This document shows, in pieces, positions 1 to 4,948 of a DNA stretch of 5,151 bases. Source of the stretch: Halomonas sp. (lineage in GTDB: Bacteria; Pseudomonadota; Gammaproteobacteria; Pseudomonadales; Halomonadaceae). Made by a program: the position numbers and the translations under genes. Below the pieces are notes generated by a model, which did no database searches, had not been told where the DNA came from, and saw nothing but the letters and a program-made list of their open reading frames with translations. Positions within the stretch are counted from its first letter, which is position 1, and each line of letters starts with the position of its first letter. Location of the stretch: positions 1-5,151 of the forward strand of contig PWIZ01000299.1 of the NCBI GenBank assembly GCA_003560175.1, written 5' to 3'.

Positions 1-12
1 AGGAGCACGCCC

Positions 13-1512
13 ATGTCAGTCCGCGAAATCCCCATGATCATCGATGGCCAGCCCGTCCAGTCCCAGAGCCAGGAGTGGCGCGACGTGGTCAACCCGGCCA
101 CCCAGGAAGTCGTCGCCCGGGTGCCGTTCTGCACCCCCGAGGAGGTCGAGCGGGCCGTGGCCAGCGCCAAGGAGGCCTTCAAGACCTGGCGCAAGGTCCC
201 GCTGGGCAAGCGCATGCGCATCATGCTCAAGCTCCAGGCGCTAATCCGCGACAATACTGCCGAGCTGGCCGCACTGATCACCGAGGAGCACGGCAAGACC
301 CTGCCCGACGCCGAGGGCGAGGTGGGCCGCGGCCTGGAAGTGGTGGAGCACGCCTGCTCGATCACCTCCCTGCAGCTGGGCGAGCTGGCCGAGAACGCCG
401 GCAGCGAAATCGACGTTTACACCATGCACCAGCCACTGGGCGTGGGCGCCGGCATCACTGCCTTCAACTTCCCGATCATGCTGCCGTGCTTCATGTTCCC
501 GATGGCCATCGCCACCGGCAACACCTTCGTGCTCAAGCCCTCCGAGCAGGACCCCAGCTCCACTATGCGTCTGGTCGAGCTGGCCCACGAAGCAGGCATC
601 CCGGCCGGCGTGCTCAACGTGGTTCACGGCGGCCCGGACGTGGCCAACCAGATCGCCGACCATGCCGACATCAAGGCGCTCTCCTTCATCGGTTCATCCC
701 ACGTGGGCTCGCTGCTCTACAACCGTGCGGCCGCCGCCGGCAAGCGCATGCAGTCGATGATGGGCGCCAAGAACCACTGCGTGGTGATGCCCGACGCCAA
801 CCGCAGCCAGGCCATCAACAACCTGCTCGGCTCCGCCTTCGGTGCCGCTGGCCAGCGCTGCATGGCCAACTCCGTGGTGGTGTTGGTGGGCGAGGCCCGC
901 GAGTGGCTGGATGATATCGTCGACGGTGCCCGCAACATGAAGGTAGGCCCCGGCACCCAGCGCGACGCCGACCTGGGCCCGCTGGTCTCCCCTCAGGCCA
1001 AGGAGCGCGTGGAGCGGCTGATCACCGCCGGCGAGAAAGAGGGTGCCAGGCTGCTGGTAGATGGCCGTGGTTACGAGGTGTCGGGCTACGAGCACGGCAA
1101 CTTCGTCGGTCCCACCCTGTTCGCCGACGTGACCGCGGAGATGACCATCTATCGCGAAGAGATCTTCGGTCCGGTGCTCTGCGTGGTGAGTGTCGAGACC
1201 CTCGACGACGCCATCGAGTTCATCAATGCCAACCCCAACGGCAACGGTACCTCCATCTTCACCAACTCTGTCTGGGTGGCGCGCCGCTTCGAGACCGACA
1301 TCGACGTCGGCCAGATCGGCATCAACGTGCCAATCCCGGTGCCGGTCGCCTACTTCAGCTTCACCGGCTCGCGCGGCTCCAAGCTAGGCGACCTGGGCCC
1401 CAACGGCAAGCAGGCCATCGCCTTCTGGACCCAGACCAAGACCGTCACTGCCCGCTGGTTCGAGCCGGAGAACGTCTCCAGTGGCATCAACAGCACCATC
1501 TCGCTGGGCTGA
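13..1512 (+). CDS. mmsA: CoA-acylating methylmalonate-semialdehyde dehydrogenase
   Basis: This enzyme oxidises methylmalonate semialdehyde (or malonate semialdehyde) with NAD+ and CoA to propionyl-CoA (or acetyl-CoA) and CO2, in the cytoplasmic breakdown of valine, beta-alanine or inositol. The 499-residue product has the usual family length and aldehyde dehydrogenase layout. It shows the oxyanion-hole Asn152 in FNFP, the nucleophile Cys283 in FGAAGQRCMA, and Glu383 in EEIFGP. At the place where hydrolytic aldehyde dehydrogenases carry a general-base Glu, it has Asn254 in MGAKNHCVVMPDA, a known hallmark of the CoA-dependent methylmalonate-semialdehyde branch. An AGGAG at 1-5 lies 7 bases before the ATG. 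The window begins at this ribosome binding site, so promoter and upstream partners (often an aminotransferase or acyl-CoA dehydrogenase) are not visible. The gene ends at a strong terminator. Family assignment is firm. Whether its main role is in valine, beta-alanine or inositol catabolism (where it would be called iolA) cannot be told from this window. Confidence 0.96.
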   Translation: MSVREIPMIIDGQPVQSQSQEWRDVVNPATQEVVARVPFCTPEEVERAVASAKEAFKTWRKVPLGKRMRIMLKLQALIRDNTAELAALITEEHGKTLPDAEGEVGRGLEVVEHACSITSLQLGELAENAGSEIDVYTMHQPLGVGAGITAFNFPIMLPCFMFPMAIATGNTFVLKPSEQDPSSTMRLVELAHEAGIPAGVLNVVHGGPDVANQIADHADIKALSFIGSSHVGSLLYNRAAAAGKRMQSMMGAKNHCVVMPDANRSQAINNLLGSAFGAAGQRCMANSVVVLVGEAREWLDDIVDGARNMKVGPGTQRDADLGPLVSPQAKERVERLITAGEKEGARLLVDGRGYEVSGYEHGNFVGPTLFADVTAEMTIYREEIFGPVLCVVSVETLDDAIEFINANPNGNGTSIFTNSVWVARRFETDIDVGQIGINVPIPVPVAYFSFTGSRGSKLGDLGPNGKQAIAFWTQTKTVTARWFEPENVSSGINSTISLG

Positions 1513-1533
1513 TTCACTCCGCTAGGTAACAAG

Positions 1534-1572
1534 CACGGCCCCGCCTCGAGAGAGGCGGGGCCGTGTGCTTTT
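1534..1572 (+). terminator. Strong intrinsic terminator of mmsA
   Basis: A perfect 14-bp GC-rich stem pairs 1534-1547 with 1552-1565 around a GAGA tetraloop. A 2-base bulge (1566-1567) then allows AAG at 1531-1533 to pair with CTT at 1568-1570. A run of four T follows at 1569-1572. It starts 21 bases after the mmsA stop codon, so it ends that transcription unit. The T run is short but the stem is very stable. No A run precedes the stem that would make it an equally good terminator on the opposite strand. Confidence 0.9.
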
Positions 1573-1616
1573 CATCACCCGCCTGCGACCGTCGGCGTAT
1601 GGACAGCATGCTGACG

Positions 1617-1644
1617 TTGACGTTAACTGAAGCCTTCCAATAAC
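1617..1644 (+). promoter_or_regulatory. Candidate sigma-70 promoter for the AhpD-like gene
   Basis: TTGACG at 1617-1622 matches five of six bases of the -35 consensus. AATAAC at 1639-1644, after a 16-base spacer, matches four of six bases of the -10 consensus. It would start transcription near 1651, leaving a short leader that still contains the ribosome binding site at 1657-1661. This also favours translation from 1667 rather than the ATG at 1652. The preceding gene is closed off by a terminator, so a promoter is expected here, but the -10 is imperfect and the call comes from sequence resemblance only. Confidence 0.35.
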
Positions 1645-1656
1645 AACCGCCATGCC

Positions 1657-1661
1657 AGGAG
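1657..1661 (+). promoter_or_regulatory. Ribosome binding site deciding the start of the AhpD-like gene
   Basis: AGGAG lies 5 bases before the ATG at 1667. An in-frame ATG at 1652 overlaps this position and has no purine-rich sequence upstream (the preceding bases are CCAATAACAACCGCC). The start at 1667 is therefore preferred, and the protein begins MTTPISHF. Confidence 0.8.
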
Positions 1662-1666
1662 CCACC

Positions 1667-2254
1667 ATGACCACGCCGATCAGCCACTTTCCCATTCCCG
1701 AGTCGATCCAGGACCTGCCCGAGGACATCCGCGACGCCATGCTGGCGGTGCAGGAGAAGGCGGGGTTCATCCCCAACGTCTTCCTGATGCTGGCCCACCG
1801 CCCGGCCGAGTTCCGCGCCTTCTTCGCCTACCACGACGCCCTGATGGAGCGGGAGGCCGACACCCTCACCAAGGCCGAGAAGGAGATGATCGTGGTGGCC
1901 ACCAGTGCCCGCAACCAGTGCCTCTACTGCGTGGTGGCCCACGGCGCGCTGGTGCGTCTTTACAGCAAGGACCCGCTGCTGGCCGACCAGGTGGCCATCA
2001 ACCACCGCGTCGCCGGCCTGAGCGAGCGCCACCGGGTGATGCTCGACTTCGCCATGCACAGCGGCCTGGAGGTGGGCGAGCTCACCGAGGAGTGGCAGAC
2101 CCGCCTGCTCGAGGTCGGCTTCACCCAGGACGACATCTGGGACATCGGCGCCATCGCCGCCTTCTTCGGCATGTCCAACCGCCTGGTCACCCTGGCCGGC
2201 ACGCCGCCCAACGAAGAGTTCTACCTGATGGGGCGGGTGCCGCGGGAGAAGTGA
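1667..2254 (+). CDS. AhpD-like peroxidase-related protein (CMD fold)
   Basis: The product is a 195-residue soluble protein of the alkylhydroperoxidase AhpD / carboxymuconolactone decarboxylase superfamily, of the type usually named 'uncharacterised peroxidase-related enzyme'. Numbered from the upstream in-frame ATG at 1652 (subtract 5 for the preferred start), the redox motif is Cys90-Leu-Tyr-Cys93 followed by His97. Glu78 lies 12 residues before the first Cys, matching the spacing of the Glu-Cys-Cys-His proton-relay set of AhpD. The N-terminal part (about residues 14-50, with GFIPNVF) and the C-terminal helices (DDIWDIGAIAAFFGMSNR) are typical of this subfamily. AhpD proper reduces AhpC through a lipoylated partner. 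No ahpC or lipoyl-protein gene is in the window, so substrate and redox partner are unknown. The gene appears monocistronic: a terminator precedes it and a convergent gene ends 9 bases after its stop. Family is confident; physiological function is not. Confidence 0.88.
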   Translation: MTTPISHFPIPESIQDLPEDIRDAMLAVQEKAGFIPNVFLMLAHRPAEFRAFFAYHDALMEREADTLTKAEKEMIVVATSARNQCLYCVVAHGALVRLYSKDPLLADQVAINHRVAGLSERHRVMLDFAMHSGLEVGELTEEWQTRLLEVGFTQDDIWDIGAIAAFFGMSNRLVTLAGTPPNEEFYLMGRVPREK

Positions 2255-2263
2255 AGTCTGTTA

Positions 2264-2536
2264 TCAGATCTTGGGGAGGGCTTCCCCCGGCAGCTGCAGC
2301 ACCGGCGCGAGCTGGCTTTCATGCAGCACCAGCACGCTGTCGCTGCTCTCGCTCTCGGCGGGGACGATGACGGCGGACTCGCCCTCTTCCAGATGGAATT
2401 CGTGGGTCTCCCGCAGGCCTTGTGGCGTCAGGCAGTGGATGGCACGGTAGCTGTCGTCCTCGCCGTAGGTGAGGCGGTCGGGCTTCCTGGTGAGTGGTCG
2501 TTCGGCGAGCCGGGCTGGTATATCATCCCGATGCAT
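2264..2536 (-). CDS. Hypothetical 90-residue acidic protein
   Basis: I do not recognise this protein. It is a small, soluble-looking, acidic protein of about 90 residues, starting MHRDDIPARL and ending LPGEALPKI, with one Cys and no signal peptide or membrane segment. From about codon 15 onward its codons prefer G or C at the third position like the neighbouring genes, which supports real coding. The first codons (CAT, GAT, GAT, ATA, CCA) are less biased. The start is uncertain. The ATG at 2536 has AGGG directly next to it, too close for a normal ribosome binding site. An in-frame GTG at 2557 has no clear site either. The frame stays open to an ATG at 2695, but that extension is antisense to the TPP riboswitch and is probably not translated. 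The gene converges on the AhpD-like gene and diverges from the thiamin operon. The composition (TYGEDDSYRAIHCL, FHLEEGESAVIV) gives no functional clue. Confidence 0.6.
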   Translation of the reverse strand: MHRDDIPARLAERPLTRKPDRLTYGEDDSYRAIHCLTPQGLRETHEFHLEEGESAVIVPAESESSDSVLVLHESQLAPVLQLPGEALPKI

Positions 2537-2565
2537 CCCTGATTCATCGGCCGACACGCTGCCGA

Positions 2566-2596
2566 CTTGAGTCAAGGGCACCACCATCCATTCACT
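2566..2596 (+). promoter_or_regulatory. Weak candidate promoter with palindrome before the TPP riboswitch
   Basis: TTGAGT at 2567-2572 and TTCACT at 2591-2596, separated by 18 bases, are a weak -35/-10 pair. They would place the transcript start a few bases into, or just before, the riboswitch aptamer. The -35 sits inside a perfect inverted repeat, CTTGA-G-TCAAG at 2566-2576. A TATATC at 2519-2524 is an alternative -10 with a poor -35. A promoter must exist between the divergent gene and the aptamer, but its exact place is a guess. Confidence 0.25.
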
Positions 2597-2694
2597 TGTC
2601 GCCAGGGGAGTCCCGCCGCACCTGCGGGGGCTGAGAGGGCCAAGCGCCGACCCTGGAACCTGATCCGGTTCATGCCGGCGGAGGAAGTGCGACA
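2597..2694 (+). ncRNA. TPP riboswitch (THI element)
   Basis: This is a thiamin pyrophosphate aptamer that senses TPP and represses the downstream operon. P1 pairs TGTCGC at 2597-2602 with GCGACA at 2689-2694. P2 pairs AGGG-containing bases near 2603-2607 with CCCTG near 2651-2655. P3 is a GC-rich hairpin at about 2610-2631. The invariant CTGAGA is at 2631-2636. The second sensor arm has the conserved ACCTGATC at 2658-2665, with P5 pairing CCGG at 2665-2668 to CCGG at 2675-2678 around the ATGCC-containing turn. P4 pairs CCT at 2659-2661 with AGG at 2682-2684. The downstream gene's Shine-Dalgarno sequence is inside P4 and its start-codon A is the last base of P1. Ligand binding should therefore block translation directly. 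No terminator hairpin or separate anti-Shine-Dalgarno platform lies between aptamer and gene. Confidence 0.97.
2680..2684 (+). promoter_or_regulatory. Shine-Dalgarno site embedded in the TPP aptamer
   Basis: GGAGG lies 9 bases before the ATG at 2694. It is the conserved 3' side of the aptamer's P4 region, where AGG pairs with CCT at 2659-2661. Availability of this site is thus set by the ligand-bound fold itself. It fixes the transporter start at 2694. Confidence 0.85.
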
Positions 2695-4097
2695 TGCCCT
2701 ACCTGACGTCTGCCGTGCTCGGCGCGGCGCTTCTGTGCTTTGCTTTCCTGGGCCTGCGGGCCCGCCGGGCCGATGGCCCGCTCGATGACTACGTCACCGC
2801 GCGCAACTCCCAGGGCGCCCAGGCCATCGGCCTGTCGTTCCTGGCGTCCAGCATGGGCGCCTGGATCCTCTTCGCGCCGCCGGAGATCGGCGCCTTCGTG
2901 GGGCCGGTGGCGCTGGCCGGCTACGCCATCGGCTCGTCGCTGCCGTTTCTGATATTGGGGCTCTACGGCCCGGCGATTCGCCGCCACCTGCCGCAAGGGC
3001 GCAGCATCGGTGAGTTCGCCGAGGCCTGCTATGGCGCGGGAGTGCGGCGCTGGGTCTCCTTCGTTTCCGTGGCCTACATGGCCATCTTCCTGGCCGCCGA
3101 GCTGACGGCCATCGGCGCCATCGCCGCGCTGCTCTCCGACGTGCCGCCTTCGCTGGTGGTCCTCGGCGTGGCGGTGGTCACCCTCGTCTACACCACCCTG
3201 GGTGGCCTGCGAGCGAGCTTGGCCACGGATCGCTGGCAGGCCTGGCTGCTGCTGGCCCTGCTGGTGCTGGTCGGCGGGGTGGCCTGGTGGTGGCTGCCGC
3301 CCATGCCGGCCGGGGCGGTGATGCCCTCGATCCCCATCGGCAGCGCGCTCTCCGTGGCGCTGACCCTGGTCATCGCGGTGACCGCGGCCAACCTCTTCCA
3401 TCAGGGCTACTGGCAGCGCATCTGGGCGGCCGAGGACGATCGCGCCCTGGGCCGCGGGGCGCTGCTGGGCGCCACCAGCAGCCTGCTGGTGGTGATGGCC
3501 ATCGGCGGGCTGGGCATGCTGGCGGCCATGCAGGCACTCCCCCTGGGCGAGCCGCCGATCCCCTTCTTCGCGCTGCTCTCCGCCGCACCGGCGTGGCTGG
3601 GCCTGCCGGCCCTGGTCCTGGCGGTGACCCTGGTGGCCTCCAGCGTGGACACCCTGCAGAACGCCATCGCCTCCATGGCGGTGGCCAGCGCCGGGCGGCG
3701 CGGGCTCTCGGTGCGGGGCGCGCGGCTGGTCACGGTGGCGCTGATGGCGCCGGTGGTGTGGGTGGCCCTGCAGGGCTTTTCGGTGCTGCGGTTGTTCCTT
3801 ATCGCCGACCTGCTGTGCGCTGCCATCGTGGTGCCGGTGTTGCTGGGCCTTTGGCAGCGCATGTCGCCGCTGGCGGCCGTGGCCGGCGGCGTGGCGGGCC
3901 TGCTCGGCGCAGTGCTGCCGGGCTGGATCACCCTGGGCAGCCTCTCCGCCGGGGTGCTGGCGGCGAGCTTCCCCGACAGCATTCCGACCCTGGCGCCTTT
4001 CCTGGGGGCGCTGCTGGCCTCCACCCTGGCCAGCCTGCTGATCGCCTGGTTGCGCCCGGGGGCGAAATATCACCTGGCAAGTAAGGGAGACGCCTGA
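2694..4097 (+). CDS. Sodium:solute symporter, predicted thiamin-precursor importer
   Basis: This 467-residue integral membrane protein belongs to the sodium:solute symporter family (the family of PutP, PanF and SGLT). Hydrophobicity suggests about 12-13 membrane helices. Family marks are the N-terminal DDYVTARNSQG after helix 1, the unwound-helix region GLSFLASSMGAW, the YTTLGGLRASLATDRWQ segment (Tyr166 to about 182), and ASSVDTLQNAIAS with Ser316 and Ser317 where the family's Na2-site hydroxyls usually lie. Substrate cannot be read from these motifs. Context gives the role: it lies directly behind a TPP riboswitch and is translationally coupled to tenA. It is therefore probably a sodium-driven importer of thiamin or, more likely, a pyrimidine precursor (HMP or a related aminopyrimidine). 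Comparative genomics of thiamin regulons has described such a TPP-controlled symporter under the name ThiV. I think this is that type but cannot confirm orthology, so no symbol is given. Family call is firm; substrate is inference. Confidence 0.9.
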   Translation: MPYLTSAVLGAALLCFAFLGLRARRADGPLDDYVTARNSQGAQAIGLSFLASSMGAWILFAPPEIGAFVGPVALAGYAIGSSLPFLILGLYGPAIRRHLPQGRSIGEFAEACYGAGVRRWVSFVSVAYMAIFLAAELTAIGAIAALLSDVPPSLVVLGVAVVTLVYTTLGGLRASLATDRWQAWLLLALLVLVGGVAWWWLPPMPAGAVMPSIPIGSALSVALTLVIAVTAANLFHQGYWQRIWAAEDDRALGRGALLGATSSLLVVMAIGGLGMLAAMQALPLGEPPIPFFALLSAAPAWLGLPALVLAVTLVASSVDTLQNAIASMAVASAGRRGLSVRGARLVTVALMAPVVWVALQGFSVLRLFLIADLLCAAIVVPVLLGLWQRMSPLAAVAGGVAGLLGAVLPGWITLGSLSAGVLAASFPDSIPTLAPFLGALLASTLASLLIAWLRPGAKYHLASKGDA

Positions 4098-4792
4098 TGA
4101 CGACACGTTCTGACTGGAACGCCTGGGCCGCCGGCCGCGAGACGGCGCGCATCACCGACTGGCTGTGCGAGATCAGCGAGCCCGACTGGTCGGCCACCGT
4201 CAACCATCCGCTGTTTGATGCCCTGGCCGAGGGGCGGCTGTCGGGGGATGAGTTCGCCGCCTACATGGTGCAGGACTACGGCTTCGTCGATCCCTTCACC
4301 GCGCTGATCGGCCACGCCATCGGCCAGGCGCCGACCATGGATGACCGGGTAGTGCTGGGGCAGTTCATGGGCATGCTGACCAGCGACGAGAACAGCACCT
4401 TCCAGCGCACCTTCGAGGCCTTCGATGTGCCGGCGGCCCAGCGCGAGGCGCCGGACTACCTGCCGCAGACCCTGGCGTTTCGCGAGCTGCTGCGTGACAC
4501 CGGGCAGGGCGGTGGCTACGCCGAGATAATGGCGGTGCTGGTGGTCACCGAGTGGATCTACCTGGAGTGGGGACTGCGCGTGACCCGCGTGGACGGGCTG
4601 CACCCGCTGATGGGGGAGTGGATCGATCTGCACGACAACCCGTCCTTCCAGGACTTCGTGGCCTGGCTGCGCCGCCGTCTGGACGAGGAGGCGGAAGGGC
4701 TCGATGATGCCGCCTTCGCACGCATGGCAGAGCGCTTCCGCGAGACCGTCGCCAAGGAGCGTGCCTTCCATGACGCCGTGATGCCCGATTGA
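4097..4792 (+). CDS. tenA: TenA-family aminopyrimidine salvage protein lacking the active-site Cys
   Basis: This 231-residue all-helical TenA/thiaminase II family protein is expected to act in the cytoplasm on the pyrimidine part of degraded thiamin. Classical TenA hydrolyses 4-amino-5-aminomethyl-2-methylpyrimidine to HMP, which feeds thiamin synthesis. Asp60 (in YMVQDYGF) matches the pyrimidine-binding Asp. Glu221, in the C-terminal ExxF motif (KERAFHD), matches the conserved catalytic-pocket Glu. In place of the usual P-C-x-W-x-Y segment it has Val150-Thr151-Glu152-Trp153-Ile154-Tyr155. The only Cys in the whole protein is Cys24 near the N terminus. It therefore belongs to the cysteine-free TenA_E class, whose plant members prefer formyl-amino-HMP. 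AGGGAG at 4084-4089 gives a 7-base spacer. The ATG overlaps the transporter's TGA by one base (TGATG), implying translational coupling and shared TPP control. The exact substrate is inferred. Confidence 0.92.
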   Translation: MTTRSDWNAWAAGRETARITDWLCEISEPDWSATVNHPLFDALAEGRLSGDEFAAYMVQDYGFVDPFTALIGHAIGQAPTMDDRVVLGQFMGMLTSDENSTFQRTFEAFDVPAAQREAPDYLPQTLAFRELLRDTGQGGGYAEIMAVLVVTEWIYLEWGLRVTRVDGLHPLMGEWIDLHDNPSFQDFVAWLRRRLDEEAEGLDDAAFARMAERFRETVAKERAFHDAVMPD

Positions 4793-4948
4793 ATACGATT
4801 GCCCCCATGGGACGGATAGAGGTGACGACGAAAGAGTCGTGAAGTTCTGCCGCGCTACTGCCATCCCGGGGCTAGATGTCGGTTGTCAGACCCGTGAATC
4901 AGGGGCACCCTCTAACGGTTCCCCGATCAACACACAGGAGCCCCTGTA
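4793..4948 (+). promoter_or_regulatory. ilvD leader with alternative hairpins
   Basis: This 156-base gap holds no clear protein gene and no clear terminator for tenA. Structure A pairs 4900-4909 with 4937-4946 (nine of ten Watson-Crick pairs, one A-A mismatch, 27-base loop) and buries the ilvD ribosome binding site AGGAG at 4936-4940. Structure B pairs 4898-4909 with 4917-4927 (ten pairs, one bulged A, one C-T mismatch, 7-base loop) and leaves that site free. Both use the same left arm, so they exclude each other. A 26-codon reading frame, 4876-4956, runs through the region and overlaps the ilvD start. No convincing promoter was found; TTGTCA at 4883-4888 lacks a matching -10. Pairing is visible in the sequence; a regulatory role is inference. 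Confidence 0.4.
4936..4940 (+). promoter_or_regulatory. ilvD ribosome binding site inside a possible hairpin
   Basis: AGGAG lies 8 bases before the ATG at 4949 and fixes the ilvD start. Four of its five bases (4937, 4938, 4940 paired, 4939 mismatched) fall within the 3' arm of leader structure A. Confidence 0.75.

Noticed and set aside
75..914. Second plus-strand open frame inside mmsA
   Set aside because: The product is Arg/Gly/Ala-rich low-complexity, has no ribosome binding site and lies wholly within a well-supported aldehyde dehydrogenase gene.
2273..2287. GGGGA...TCCCC hairpin between the convergent genes as a terminator
   Set aside because: The stem is only 5 bp, lies in the last codons of the minus-strand gene, and has no T run on either strand.
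2321..2542. Plus-strand 73-codon open frame opposite the hypothetical gene
   Set aside because: Codon bias favours the minus strand here, there is no ribosome binding site, and the product looks like a shadow translation.
2537..2695. Extension of the minus-strand hypothetical gene to an ATG at 2695
   Set aside because: The extra 53 residues are exactly antisense to the TPP riboswitch and its upstream region. The conserved RNA explains the sequence, and the open frame is a by-product of high GC.
2670..4106. Long minus-strand open frame (478 codons) opposite the symporter
   Set aside because: The translation is rich in Gln, Gly, His and Arg with no fold-like pattern. It is the antisense shadow of a clear membrane-protein gene with its own ribosome binding site.
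4825..4840. ACGAC...GTCGT hairpin after tenA as an operon terminator
   Set aside because: The stem is 5 bp with a 6-base loop and is followed by GAAGTTCTGC, with no T run. It is too weak to call.
4070..4864. Minus-strand open frame of 264 codons opposite tenA
   Set aside because: It has no family resemblance, and the plus strand has a complete TenA protein with conserved residues and translational coupling.
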